64,000 nt of DNA from Metellina segmentata. Taxonomy: Eukaryota > Arthropoda > Arachnida > Araneae > Tetragnathidae. Made by a program: the position numbers and the translations under genes. Numbering within the stretch: the stretch's first letter is position 1; each line of letters begins with the position of its first letter. The stretch is taken from the NCBI GenBank assembly GCA_947359465.1, contig OX375875.1:60327981-60391980 (forward strand). Reading direction: 5' to 3'. The notes beneath the pieces were generated by a model, which did not search any database, was not told where the DNA came from, and saw nothing but the letters and a program-made list of their open reading frames with translations. Below, in pieces: positions 23,346 through 36,280 of this stretch.

Positions 23346-24993
23346 TAATTGGAATTGACAGTCAAAAAAAAATATTGATTAGAGAAAATTGCTAAGTAGT
23401 GTTTCTTTTTAATCCGATAGTATTCTATACATATTACATTTCATAGAACATGTGTGTTGTGTTTTGTCAGTAATCAAAACTTCCACTTTATAACACACTA
23501 AAAAAGTATTTTAAGTTTTGAAATAAAATTTCAAAAATGGACCTATTATTAGGTATGGTTCATCAATCATGAATTATGAACGTAAAATGCAGTAGTTTTA
23601 CTTATAAAGCATATGATTTTTAAAATATAAACATAAATAGGGATATTAGTAAAATATAATAAATATAAACTGAAACACAACGTGTTTACTTTTTATTTAT
23701 CTTTCTCTCTTCAAAGTCATTTAACATCTTTTGCACCGATTCATACTTCAGTTATTACAGTTACACGTGCTTAAGTACATATTCCTTGTTCCAGATGAGT
23801 TCAATTTTGGATCTTTTAGGCTCAGACCCCTACAAGAGCTACGGAAATTCAGTATTTATGTGCAAACAGTAATGCACTAGGTCAGTGTTCTTTCCGGAAA
23901 CAATTACTTAGAATGTGAAGAACTGTATTCTTATTTTAAGGGCAGCAATCAAACCTAATAGGAAATATTAATTAAAACCAATTAAATAATGCCTCAATTC
24001 ACCACTCAGGAAGGACGACTTTTTTTTAAATAAAAAATGTTTTGCCTTTTGAAACAATCGTTGTTTTTCAAGCGAATTTAATACATATTTTGTTTTGTTG
24101 TTTGATCAACTTACGCGAAGGCTAACTCGAACGGCATCTAGGGTTATAAACGGATTCCGAACCATTGCAAATACTATAGCCATGACTGAGAATTGAACCC
24201 TGTTGATATTTATTTTGTAATTTTATCAAATAGCTGGGCAGCTGTATAAAGTTTTCCTAACACGGATTTTGTGAGAATCTAGCATGCATTCTTCATCTGT
24301 TTCCAAACACAAAACGGCACACCTTTGACTGTGTAAAAAGAAATAAAACGAACAAAAGAACAAAGCAAATGTTCCTTCTACTCAAAGAAAACGAATAGTT
24401 ATTTTGCTCAACATTTTGTAAACAGCTTTAGAAAAACACTCGAAGTAGCTCGAAAATTCAAGACGTAGATTTGAATCAACACTGATATATTTTATAGAGG
24501 TTCTTTCTCTCCTGAAACATTTCCCACTTTTATTTACCTAAGACGTAACCTTGAGATATAATCTAAGAAATTACTGGCTACTAAATGGACTTTGAACGAG
24601 CCTCCGCTTCTCTGCCCAGAAGCCATGTCCTATATTCGACGTTACCCGAAAAAGTATATATAGTACGGTGACCTTTCTCACATTTTTATTACTTACTACT
24701 CATGATTTACTTACGCTGGATGCTGTTTTTTTTGTGTTTACTTCGTAATTACTTTTATGGTGCTGTTGTGCAGATATGTATTTTGTTTGAGACGCTCTTT
24801 ACCTCATACCCGCAGTTTCATACTTTTGTGTTTTGACATTATTAGTGACTATGACAGGCGATTGCATGTAGTGAGCAAAAAAATTCCCATGAATGAATAT
24901 AGATAGTTTTTCTAATGCATTTTAAGCAGTGCAGTTATCATCAAAGCTTAACTGGTTGTTTAAGCTAACCAAAAAGTTTAACTGCTTGGTTTT
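23346..24993. other. AT-rich non-coding stretch
   Basis: No open frame of note, RNA gene or recognised repeat. Confidence 0.6.
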
Positions 24994-25057
24994 CTGGCAC
25001 AAGGGCCGTATTTGGCCAAGCTCCGCCTAACATAAGACTACAACTAGATAGGGCTAA
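24994..25057 (+). repeat. Dispersed repeat family B, short copy
   Basis: The words CTGGCACAAGGGCCGTATTT, GGCCAAGCTCCGCC and AACATAAGACTACAACTAGA match the left half of the family seen at 9.09, 35.65 and 48.76 kb. The right half is missing or too diverged. Confidence 0.5.
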
Positions 25058-25443
25058 AAAGTAGAAGGTTAGGCCAGTTTAAAACAGAAGTGAGGACAGA
25101 CCACTTGGATACCTCGGGGTTGTGATGCCAGTACATATCTAGAGAATATGTGCTCCTGATGGAATAAGCTTAACTGGAGGTATCACAAATGTTTTTTTAT
25201 CGTCAAAAGTATCACACTGGCTTACAAGTAAGATAATTTCTTACAAAAATAAATATCGTAAAACAAATACAAAAATAAATTCAAAAGAATAAATTGAAAA
25301 GGCAAAACAGTAGGAACTAAAATAATACAATGTGAAGACAAAAATAAGAAAGGTTGCTGCAAGCAAATAAGAGGGAAATAACAATCACGTGTATCAAAAA
25401 CAAGCACTTCTCCGTAATTAACAAGTAAATAAAATTAATGAAC
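25058..25443. other. Non-coding stretch
   Basis: Nothing recognised. Two T-rich minus-strand frames overlap here. Confidence 0.5.
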
Positions 25444-25470
25444 GAGAGAGAGAGAGAGAGAGAGGGAGAG
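25444..25470. repeat. Microsatellite (GA)n
   Basis: About ten GA dinucleotides, one GG interruption, then three more. Confidence 0.9.
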
Positions 25471-26610
25471 ACTAATTTTGAAATTATTTCTCTCCTAAAC
25501 TGAACCCTACGATTTCTTAGCAGTATGTCCAGGACCAGTATAGTCATTGCTCAGCAAAAAAATGAAACCAAAGCTAACCTAGCTACGGTTTTCCACAGAA
25601 ACCTTCAGCAACTATCAGTTGCAACTTCAACGGGCTGCTGTTTTTTACCTTTCTCGGAAGTTCACGTGTGACGAAGGATTCTTATCTCACAGGAAAAAGA
25701 AAAGAATACCTTACCAGTCAAAACATAAAAGAATTGTGGGGGGAAAAAAACGCGTTTTTATTCCTCAGAATCCCGAGAGAATCTTTCTTTTGTACTTCGA
25801 AAATGAAGCCACGCGACCATAAAAAAAAGGCAACGCCTACCTTTTGTATTACATCTTTCTCTACGTTCAAGCAACTCTTTATAATCATCTCAATGCAACC
25901 AGAAGTAATAAACAAGAAAAGAAAGAAAAATATCTGATAAATCGTTTTGAAATACCAAGCTGTGTATATTTTCATTTGGAAAGAAGCTGCTGCGGGAGCT
26001 CTTATTATATCATTTTCTTTACGAATACACGTGAAACTTGGGGAAATACTTCCTGTTTGAAAAGAGGAAGAAGTTTAAGCAAAAACGGTTGGTGTCATTA
26101 TCGCTGTCTGGCCAGTACTGATGTTTTTCTTATCAGGTCTTTTAATCGCAATCCACATTGTGCATTGGGAGAGAGGCTACCGCTTTTAGGGTCTTCAGGA
26201 TTTTTATCCTTTTCTGAAAAAATTTTCTTAGCGTAATTCTTTTAAGACTCACCTGCGGATGGTAGGTATTGTTAAATCTAAAAGAAACCTAGTTTCTTTG
26301 CTTTGCGATCGACATGATGCAACAGTTTGTAGAGTTGCGTACACTTTGTTTCATCTATACTTGAAAACTAATAATATGAAAGTATATCAGTGCAAACAGA
26401 AAGGACAAGTATAGTGTTATGATTGTCAATTGAATCGATTTTTTACATTTGTTACAAATTAAGGTTTGCATTGCCATTTTCAGCTATTTAAAAATGATGA
26501 TAAAAATAATCTTCCAATAAAAATTCTTTTCTTGTCCCTATAATGGTATATTTCTGAACTATAATAAACTAATGCTCTTGCTTGATACACATTAGGGATA
26601 CCTTAAAATC
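25471..26610. other. Non-coding stretch
   Basis: Frames of 67-130 codons overlap in several phases at 25620-26236. The longest (25844-26236, plus) has no recognisable domain. No splice or promoter context supports a gene. Confidence 0.5.
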
Positions 26611-26812
26611 TATTTATCAGCATTTTGGTAACGTTTGGTGTTTTATCTAATTGGTATTGACCAATGAACTATCATGCGTTGATTCAGAATATATTCCTTA
26701 GAGTTTTTACTGTCAAATTGTATTAAAAAAACAAGTCGTCTTCACGTTCGGAATATGTATAGGAAACACGTATCGCCGCAGAAACACTACAGTCACCTAT
26801 ACTTAGCTTGTT
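26611..26812 (+). repeat. Dispersed repeat family C, copy 1
   Basis: About 200 bp align in order with 33391-33611. The shared words are TTTTGGTAACGTTTGGTGTTT against TTTTGGCAACGTTTTGCGTTT, TTGACCAATGAACTATCAT against CTGACCAATCAACTGTCAT, then ACGTTCGGAAT, then AGGAAA, and finally CCACCTGTTAGCTTG against TCACCTATACTTAGCTTG. Old and strongly diverged. No termini or coding seen. Confidence 0.65.
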
Positions 26813-28199
26813 AAAAAATACCTCTCATAAAATTATAATAAACTAAATAAAATGGAGGAAAAATATTTCCAATGTTTTAAAGAAATGGCTTCATAGTGAA
26901 CCCATTTCTTCAACCTAATCTACATTTGGTTGTCCTAATCTTTTTTTTCAAACACTTAACGAAATAGTATGGTTGCATAACAATCGATTATAGTTTTAAT
27001 TTAAGTTCAGATCCATAGTAAAATTATCAATTGACGCCCAAAGTTTATGTTGTAAAAAACGATCGAATCCTTACTTATGACGAGACATCTGAATCTTGTC
27101 TTCTGTTTTTATTGATTTATTTCGATTAATTCGTATCTAAAATGCAAAATGCAAATTCATCTAATGACAAATTAAAAAAAAAAAAGCTACATAGAATAAA
27201 CGTGTAAATCGCAGAAAGAGAACTAACAATTTCTAAAATAGTGATCGAAATTTTCCTTACAATGATACAACTCATTACAAGGCACTTTTTGAATTTCGGA
27301 TCTGTCACTTTTTCAAAAACATTTTCCTTCTACACCAATGATCAAAATTTATACCAATTTATGCAATTATGTCTCGATCTAGAAAGTGCGTAGGATTGTA
27401 AAAACACTAAAAACAAGGAAACTAATACAACCTCATATAAGAAATGCAATTTTCATGACTACATGAAATGTGTTACAAGCCTTCAAAAAGATAAGGATTG
27501 AAAACCCATTTACATATTACGGAAAAAAGAAATATGAGCAGTTCTGGGAACAGTTCAACGTTCTAGATGGATTGTTTCCAAGCCATGACATTTATGAAAC
27601 ATACAGTACCGATTTTGAATAAAATAAGTGTATTCGGTTTAAAAAATAAAACTGAATTCGCCTTTTTAGTTTCTTGCATTTAATTTAACGTCTCCATATA
27701 ATTCACCAGAAACTGTAAAATTATTTTTGTGAAACCTTTAAAAAATAATTTATGTAGCAATTTTGCTAGAAATAGATTTTTCATACTATATCTCTTTTTC
27801 GGAGGTGGATGTACATATTTGTAATGATTTAAATTCAATAAGTTATATATTTCGTTTTATCTTTAAACTAACTGTATTTGATACGTGTCTTTTTTTTTCC
27901 ATTTTAAAGATCCTGTATTTTGTTTTTGTTTTCTGTAATTGGATATTTTTCTGTATAAACAGCAATTAAATATAGAAATGAATAACATCACACCAAAAAG
28001 AAAGCAAAGAATGTAATCCGAATATATTTCCCAACCAACACTTCAGCAACATCAGTTACAATCAGGATGAAGTTGTGCATTAGGCTTTCACCCATTAGTT
28101 TCAATCTCATTCATCGTCAATCCTTTAAACTGTATCAAGACAAATTGCTAATGCCACAAAAAATGAACTTATTCTCAGTGTAATAAACCCTTCCATCAC
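26813..28199. other. AT-rich non-coding stretch
   Basis: No gene or recognised repeat. The frames at 27126-27308 and 27763-27969 are Phe/Ile-rich products of T-rich DNA. Confidence 0.6.
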
Positions 28200-28565
28200 T
28201 TCGCATCCGATGAGAATGACTGGAAGCCGTCTAGTGACCGAAAGAAGAGTCTACTCTTTTAATTAAGAAGCGACTTCTTTGTTTTCTCCGGCAGTAGTCT
28301 TGTCTCGTCAAGAGGGGCCCCATTCATGCGCTGGGAAAGGGCCCGGGGCCATCGTAACGGAGACGTAGTAAGTTGTAGTGAAGGAAATGCGGGGTGAGAA
28401 GGGAGCCACGTGACTGCCGGGGGTGGGGTAATGACGAACGGACGCAACCTTTGACCTGCTACCAACTGTCTTTTGCAGGTAAGGTTGCCGCATCAAGACG
28501 GTGTTCGCACCTGTCGCCAACTACCTCTTTACAGCCACTGTGAGGAGACAGCGGTAAGCTCTTGC
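28200..28565. other. GC-richer island with a fused acceptor-donor site
   Basis: The block stands out by composition and has two overlapping minus-strand frames (68 and 70 codons) without recognised motifs. On the plus strand, CTGTCTTTTGCAG is followed at once by GTAAGG (junction 28478/28479), a good 3' splice site fused to a good 5' splice site. Whether the block is exonic, regulatory or an old repeat is open. Confidence 0.35.
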
Positions 28566-30800
28566 CGGCGTTAAATAAGATAGGATTTGATGTGACAGAA
28601 TTAAACTGTTTGATAAATCATCCATTGAAAACTCTACCTAAATCTGAAAAGAACGCGGTCTAAATCATACCATAATAACATGCCCTTATTGACCATGTTT
28701 ATTGAAAAATTTTCAGAGCAAACAAGAGAGATATGTTTCAAAGGTTTTGCTCATTGCGTGTGTTCATTGACTTTCTTTTGTTCGGGGAATACATTATATA
28801 AAAAAGAATCAAAATTATAAAGAGGTGTAAACAATACGACACTATCTGGGATATTTGTTCTAATCAGTGTTTAATGTATGTAAATACTCTGTCATTAAAG
28901 TTTAGCAAAAGAAAAACATTGCAGATTATCTGAATGTAAATAACTTTAGAATGAATAATCCTTTAAAACGCGAATACTGTTTTATTATTATCATTTTTTA
29001 AATATTAGTCATGGGCTTCGCACGATTAGTTATAACTAACTTTTTTTCCTTAGTGAAACGCAGACATATTAATTCATTTTATTTTCATTTCATAGATAAA
29101 ATGCTTATACAAATCTGGAGTAAGATGTCTTTTGAAATATTTCAGACGAATTTGTGCTTATAAAAGTTAAGCTTTCAGCAAGCTAAAGACAGCTTTCGAA
29201 AAAAAAATTAAAACCCGTGTCACTTGTACGCTCTATGAATGGTGAGGGCAACAAAAAAGCATGAATGAAGCAGTGTGTTCGTTTCGTTGAATATCGCCAA
29301 CTTGGCACAGTACGACGCGTGAGAATCAGTAACCCTTATGAAGTAGATTGCGTGAGGAGGGTATTGGTCAGGGGAAGGGCAACAACAGGTGGATTGCGTG
29401 ACCGGTAACGGTAACAGGTGCTACAGGCACCTACCGATGCACCCAGACTTCACTCCCACCCACTTCTTAGGTACAATATGGTTTAGTGGAAGCGTCGGGG
29501 TGGGGGCTCGCTTATTGTGGTTGCTCTAGCCACAAGTGTCATAGGTCGTTCAGAGTAATTGGCACGATGAGTTTTGGGGTATCAAATACGACAGCTTTGT
29601 GGTTTAAACTGTTTCTATCATTTATAACATTTTACTAAAATTGTTACTTTGATTAGAATATTGTATTTTATGCAGATAACCGTCCTTAACCTTCTATTCG
29701 TAGAAAATTAATGAATCGGTTTACGTATTACTTTTTACTGAAGTTCGAATTGATTCATTCATAACATTAAAATGGAAAAATGAAAACATAAATTTTTAAG
29801 CGTTTAACTCTGTAATAAAAGCAATGAAGGGGTGTGCGATGAAATCTTTCGTTTTGAAATACAACTTTTTTCTTTATGACAACAAGCATTGGAAAGTTCC
29901 TTCAAAGTATGTTGCAACTCTTCTGCTTGTAATCAATTTCAGATGTTCCTATTGTTGAATAAAGAAGTACAAGGAATATAAGTTTGGAAATTGTAGAAAA
30001 ATTCTCGCCTTGAAAGCGATGATACACCCCGGACTACTTTTAAAACATTAATAACAATAAAAAGGAAAAAAATATGTATAACTATTTCTTGTTATGTTTT
30101 TTGTCAAGTCGTTTTAAAGCGAATAGAATATATACGTTTAATTGAATTTTCGCCTTTCTGTTCAACCAAATATTTTATACATTTGTTGCTGTACTATGTT
30201 TTGTATAAACCATTTACCAAACACTACGAAAATCAATCTAAATGAGTGCCTTCAATTAAAAAGAAAGATGTGTATTGCAGGCTTTATACGTGTTTTTAAA
30301 TTTAGAACGACCTGTTTTTTGTCGAAACAGTTTGATTTTGAAATCCTATTGCTTTTCACAAACCTTTAAAAAAGTATAAACTTCGCGAAAAATAATTTTT
30401 TCGTTAGAACGTAAACAAAATTCAACTCGTCAATCGTATTCAAAACGGCATAAAACACATTACTTCAAGGAGGAAGTGTCAGTAAATAGTTTTGAGGCCT
30501 TACTTAAATCATCAAACTACGATCGTCAAAACACTAATTTGCCCTCTTTTTAGGCATTTATATCACTAAGCACAAACAAGAGCAATTTTCTTGAAGACTT
30601 TGCACTTAAATATTAGCTTACCGAGAAAGCAGTATTTCCAAGTTTGGTCCTTATGGATAGACGACTGTTTCCTGTTGCATTTTCGAGTATTTGTTTCACC
30701 TCGTTAAATGGTAATGTGACCATTCAATTAGCTGATGACTCTGCTCTTACTGATTCCCAGCATTATAAGTTATGCGATATATTTTAATAGTATGTGTTGC
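28566..30800. other. Non-coding stretch
   Basis: A mixed-composition patch lies at about 29215-29575 with no recognised frame. A 75-codon plus frame (30142-30369) has no known motif. The rest is AT-rich. Confidence 0.55.
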
Positions 30801-31330
30801 TTGTAACAACCCTTAAGGTTAAAAGACCAGATCTGGAGAGACTGCCCCTCGATTGTGCAGGACGATGTAAAAGTCGTCGAAATCGCTATCACTATTTCTA
30901 ACGCCTTTCTTAAGTCTGCTCACACTTGGCCCCTTCACCTCTCATCATCCACTATAAATGTCAAAGTCGGTCGCCAAAGTGCATTGCACATGAACCATGG
31001 ACTGCCCTCTGCGCAGATTTGTACAGTTACGATCCGTCCAGATTGGAGCAGGTTCTCTTTGATCCATTAACGAACTGTAATTGTCATTGTATCATCGAAG
31101 AGCAACAGGTAGGGGAAAACGGGGGAGGGCAGACGAGTGCTGAGCTTGTAGGAACAATGCACAATGGAGGGGGGAGGGAAGGTGCTGCATCCGGTGCGGG
31201 ACAATCGGCCGACAGGACACTGCTCCGACCGGCCGACACCACTACCTGCACTCGTATGGGAATGTGGACGGTTTCATCTCCATGGGGTCTTTTCAATGCA
31301 ACGTGTACCCACCCTGTTTATTAAAATAAA
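30801..31330. other. GC-richer island, no gene assigned
   Basis: Frames of 70-132 codons overlap on both strands (30855-31324). The plus 132-codon frame is Gly/Thr/Arg-rich in its second half and matches nothing I know. The low stop density follows from composition. Confidence 0.35.
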
Positions 31331-31639
31331 CATGACCTTCACTCCTAAAATTTTATATTTGGAGCATGCGTTTACATCGCACACCCTGTGACTTGGAGAG
31401 GTGTTTTTTGGTAACAATAGCCCAACAGCTCAAATATAAAACTGGATATACTTTACTAGATAATTAGCTATTTATCTAATCGCTTGTGGTGACCGATGAT
31501 ATCAATTAGAATTAGTATCCTGTGTCTGGAGGTATATACTGGCTATCCTATCTCCAGAGGTTTTAAATATGATCTGGTCCTCCAGGTTAGAGGTTAACGA
31601 CCCCACTTTGTAAAAATCTCTTTGTTACGAAATCTCATG

Positions 31640-31763
31640 ATATGGAGATGAAGTCTTAGGTATTTGCAAAATTAAGAACTGGAGAACTATTGTCGATAAC
31701 CGGCCAGGATGGAACAGAATCATCGAGAAAGCTAAAGCTCACACTGGGATGTTCAGTCAATGA
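31640..31763 (+). pseudogene. LINE polyprotein C-terminal remnant
   Basis: The frame reads DEVLGICKIKNWRTIVDNRP (from about 31647) then GWNRIIEKAKAHTGMFSQ and a stop at 31761-31763. A KNWR..(A/V)xDRxxW+x++EKAKAH pattern at the very end is characteristic of RT-bearing non-LTR retrotransposon polyproteins, where it follows the RT domain. A TGA lies just upstream in the same frame and no RT motif is visible before it, so this is a short, dead fragment. Plus strand. The family label is from pattern memory. Confidence 0.5.
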
Positions 31764-33390
31764 AGCTATAGGAATCGAATAGCGTTAACAAGTCTAAAAT
31801 GTTTGTCTGATCAACATCAGATTCGCGTAATTCTTGAACTCGAAAATATAGCAAACTGCTCATTTGGACGATTTAGTGTCTTTCCTGTGGTTCTGACTCT
31901 CAATGGTACTATCCTTTTAACTAGACCCCATACTTTTCAAGACACTCCTAATGTATGTGTGCAGTAACTTCTTTTGCCAGGGGTAAAGGGATGGTTTTAT
32001 ATATGATACACCGGGTGCAAGATTGCTATTAGTCATTTAAGAGTCATTGTCGAGACCCCCTATACTGGTCCGAATTGAAAGATATCCACCTCAAAATTAT
32101 TCGTGAAAATACCCGAATTCAAGCTTGTTCAAACCAATTCAAAATAAAGAGAAAATGCTTATCTAAATGGTACATAATTTATCGTTGATTCTAAAACGAA
32201 TTAATCTTACAGCACGCAACCACGAATTAATTTTATCCTTTCAGCTAGTGATTTAAAATGAACATTAAGATGTTTAACATCCAATCACTGCAATTAATGA
32301 CGAATTGGAGCACTTGCAATGAACTACATTTCGGTAAACACCGAGAGAGTCACATAGCGTGACTGTGAAACACGCGGCACTTTATTTACTAAATAAACAG
32401 AATGGCGTTGAGAAGTAACACAAAAGCTCGTTCACCGTGACCAACATGGCGTCATCGTCTTCCTGCATTCGCATCGTGTTACGATAGTGATTAGTAAATA
32501 GGGAGGATTTGTTCCTTCGATCGGCTAATGAACTCACTCTCTTGAAACCATTTTTCTCATAGTTCCAATAATATCTCTAGATATCAAGCATCAAATGCCA
32601 TTAAGTGGTTATAGAAAATATCAAATAGATCGTCTTTTATTTCATTGTCTACATGAAGTGTAATTCATTCCTGTGACAGCAAAAATATAATCTGTATGGA
32701 AATTTATGAAATTTTGCGTTCCTAAAAAGGATTTTGATAGAAAAAACAAGAAGTTTGATGAAGTTTTGACGCATTTAAACATTTTTTCATTTAATATTTT
32801 GGTAATTTGATAATTAAGAGTAGTACATTGAATTTATTTTTAATCATAATCCTGACATTTCGAAGTGAAAATTCGACAGGAACAAATTTTCTCAACAAAA
32901 TCAAAACTTGGGCTATAATTTGTAAAACAATTTTTTGGAGCTTATTTTTACTTTCTTTTCTATACATAACATGAAATAAATTGCAACAAAAACTATTTTG
33001 ACCAACACATTTATCTAGGTATTTATGTTTTCACACAAATCTCTTGTTTTAATTCTACAAAAATTCACTTTCCTACTTCCGAACTTAAAATAAATTTAAT
33101 TAATTGAAGTTCGGTTTCATTTGCATATCCGAATGTTCGATAACTTAATGCATAATAGCGAAATAGACTGGGATGAAGCATCATATTTTTATCTAGATAT
33201 CTCATGATGGATGAAAAAAGATGGAATGTTTGCCTTTCATCTTCTGACAGTCTTGAATGGTTTGGGTTTTATTGTACAAGGTCTTCTGAGAGGGATTTTT
33301 AGTGTAAAGAAACAAAGGAGACCGTCCGTGAAAATTTTGTTTCTGTAGTCTAAAAGCTCTCGTAATATACATATTGGGGATTACCTGAAA
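31764..33390. other. Non-coding stretch
   Basis: No gene or recognised repeat. Small mixed-composition patches at 31900-32060 and 32330-32530 have no frame of note. Confidence 0.6.
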
Positions 33391-33611
33391 ATGCAGTTTA
33401 TGGCCGTTTTGGCAACGTTTTGCGTTTAATATAATTGATGCTGACCAATCAACTGTCATACATCACTTTGGAATTTATTCATTGGAACTTTTATTGATGA
33501 AGTACTAAAATCGAATCCGGAAAACATGGCAAGTGACTTTACGTTCGGAATGCAAACAGGAAATTTGTACCGTCACAAAAAAAAATTCCGCCACCTGTTA
33601 GCTTGATAGAA
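33391..33611 (+). repeat. Dispersed repeat family C, copy 2
   Basis: Same orientation and word order as 26611-26812, with several short indels between the copies. Confidence 0.65.
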
Positions 33612-35644
33612 ATGATTATTTTGCGTAACTTTTTATATAAAATTCGTTCTAGGTATGAAAATAAGAAAATATTTTAAGTGGGCCAGAAAATTTAGAAAAT
33701 AAATCAAGAACCATGTTCTCCCTTGCCATCCTTCAAGACTCGTCTTTATGGCACCAAAAGTACTGAAAATTGCTTAGAGCAACACCCCCGCCATCTGTCT
33801 AACTTGACATCAGGGTAGGAAGGAGGAGCCCCTTAAAGCACTTATACTTCGGAATTTCATAGAAACGTATTTTCGACACATAATTTTCTTCTGAGATTAT
33901 ATACATTTACCTAAAGGGTAAGTAGGTAGCCAGGATTATTTTTATTTAAAGAAAAAGAAAAGAGCAAGACATGGCCTGCCTATTTGTGTGAAGCAAAAAC
34001 CCGCATATGTATTGGAGGCTAATAACAGCGCACCTTTGGAGACACTGAATAAGAGTGAGAAGAGAAAGGAACAAACGACAGGTGGCGAAACCGGCTTTTT
34101 GGCTGCCTGTTTTGAATCACTCCTCCACAAATGCCTCTTTGCTCTTTTTTCGCACTTCTCAGTCTTGGAAGGACCCTTCTTTTCTGTTAAAGGGGTCATT
34201 TCAACTGAAACATTAGGATTTTATAAACCTTAAGCTTATACATTTATTTTCATCGAAAGCTCTTCTGTTAATAATAGACTTTCTTTGTGCATATATGTGT
34301 TCATTAGTACATAAGGAATGACAAAACTTTACATGGATGGTTTGAAATAAATATCCTAAAATTTATTAATATACCTTGGATTTTTTTTGTTTCCATGAAG
34401 TCCGACTCTTCTGTCTTTTGAGAACAAAGAGAGTGGTATATTTTTTTATGAATTGACTAGGTATGTTTTTACCCTTTTTAAGGCAAGATGTTTTTTCTTT
34501 TGATGTTAAATTGGAAATTGATCAATAACATCGGCTTGTGGCAGTTTTTTTGCAACTGATATTTTTTCGGAGTCTCTAAATGCCTACTTTCGTGATGTGA
34601 AATACATTGTCATTTTTTTATTTGTTTAAAATATGTATACAACTTCATCAAAATGCTTATAACTTAGTTTTAATTGATGATCTAAAAACAAATAGTTAGT
34701 CTTTACAGCTTACAGTGAGTACAGCTTTTCAAAGCTCCAAAAATTAAAATGTTTTTGTCAGACACTGAGTTTGTATTCAAAATCGACGACATAATTGGTC
34801 AACCATAGAAAGACTAAAAGATTTCATGATTTTACTAATAAGATTTATAGACCGTTGAAAATGTACGGATATTAAAAACACGCATTTCAAGTCAATAATT
34901 GTAGATAAGTAATGTTTTGGGCTACTTATAATCTTATTGGTTCATTCAATTTATTGTTTAGAGATTTGTTTAAACAAAAAAATATCAGTGTTTTTAGCAT
35001 ATCGCTGTATTTATCATTGTACTTAAAGCTTAGCTGTGACATAAGTAGTAGCTGTGTAAAGTGTTGCTGACAACGTAAACAAATATAACCTAGAGCTGAA
35101 CAAAAAGTAACAGCGTGCATTTCAATGTAGCACTATAATACTCAGTGCTTTGTGATTCACTTTTAGTTAATTAGGGACATAATACCTTATTTTTAATCAG
35201 TTGCAGCCTAGTGAAGGAGAATTTAAAGGCGAAAATGTTTGGGATTTGTTACAGTAAAAATATTTTAAAATAATATCTAAAATATATTTTAAAAATTAGT
35301 TCATTATGATGTCTAATAAAAGCTAATAATAATATATCCAACGCAATAAGTAATTTAGCAGATGCATATGGCCTGTGATCAAATCTTGAATAGGGGTGAA
35401 AAATTGTAGTTTAGCCTATATGCAGCAAAAGAATAAGTTATCTTATCGTCTTAGGGAATAATTACCGTATTTAAAGCAAAAAATGTCTTTGAAATATCGT
35501 AAGCAAATGAAGTTGAAAGAGATAAATTTACATGTCATGATGGTCATTATTATATTTAACAGAAAAGTATTGACATCGTACAGTTTGAAGCCCTGAACGC
35601 ATCTCTTCATTTTCAGGGAAGTTGGTTTTAAAGTGTCTCGGATT
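33612..35644. other. Non-coding stretch
   Basis: Two 81-85-codon frames on opposite strands overlap at 33942-34233 in a patch of even composition. Neither is recognised. The rest is AT-rich. Confidence 0.55.
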
Positions 35645-35738
35645 TTATGGCGCATGGGCCATAATTTGTCAAGCGTGTTAAACTATAGATAGACAACGTC
35701 AGGTAATGGGCAAAAACATAAGGAAATCTGTACTGACA
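35645..35738 (+). repeat. Dispersed repeat family B, copy
   Basis: The words TATGGCGCATGGGCCATAAT, TTGTCAAGCGTG, AGACAACGTCAGGTAATGG and AAGGAAATCTGTACTGAC follow the family order. Diverged, with no clear termini. Confidence 0.55.
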
Positions 35739-35807
35739 CAAGAAGACAGGAATACGCTTAGGGTAAATTGCAGGAACCGCACATGCTCTACCTTCAACTC
35801 GCAGGCT

Positions 35808-35880
35808 GCTAGCGCAGTGGGAAAATCTGATAGGCTTCTTTGGTTTTGAGGTGATAGCTGGATTTGAAAATCAGCCTTTC
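35808..35880 (+). repeat. tRNA-like segment, possible SINE head
   Basis: GCTAGCGCAGTGGGAAAATC resembles a tRNA D-arm with A box (the TAGC..AGTGG pattern). About 45 bases further on, GCTGGATTTGAAAATCAGC resembles a decayed T-arm with B box and can pair at its ends. No full acceptor stem can be formed, so this is not a functional tRNA. A polymerase III-derived SINE head is the likely source. Confidence 0.35.
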
Positions 35881-35885
35881 ATATT

Positions 35886-36280
35886 TTCACATTCATACCA
35901 AAATCGTAATAATTGCTTATTTCCCCTTCCCGAAATTCACAAACGTCCATCTCGCTTCACTTGTGAGGAATGACAGTCCAAACAAGGCAGACAATTTTCA
36001 TTGCCTTAGCTCTCTGGTGGGACTCCGTGCCTACAAGAACTTCTTACCTAACTACATTCGAAGAGCTGCTGAATGAAGAACCCGATGGTGGGCTCTTTCA
36101 GTGGCGCGGAAAATATGGAATGAGTGACGTGGATCGCGAAGATCGGCTACTTATACGCTTGGATGGACGGAACTCTTTCGGGAAGCCACGTGCCTCCACT
36201 GCCCTCCGGGGCCTGAAGTGTGCTGTTGCTGCTCTCCGAATAGCCACACACCGCGGCTGACAGATGAGAAGAGAAACTCC
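35886..36280. other. GC-richer island; possible minus-strand exon at 36147-36256
   Basis: A 96-codon plus frame (35970-36260) is open but unrecognised. On the minus strand a pyrimidine-rich acceptor, TTTCTCTTCTCATCTGTCAG, ends at 36257. Joined in phase 1 to the proposed exon ending at 37798, it would read AVCGYSESSNSTLQAPEGSG and so on to a TAG at 36149-36147, adding about 36 residues. The phase agrees, but with one chance in three. No homology supports it, so it is noted as a possibility only. Confidence 0.25.

Noticed and set aside
35808..35880. Functional tRNA gene
   Set aside because: A-box-like and B-box-like words are present, but the arms do not pair into a cloverleaf. Kept only as a possible SINE head.
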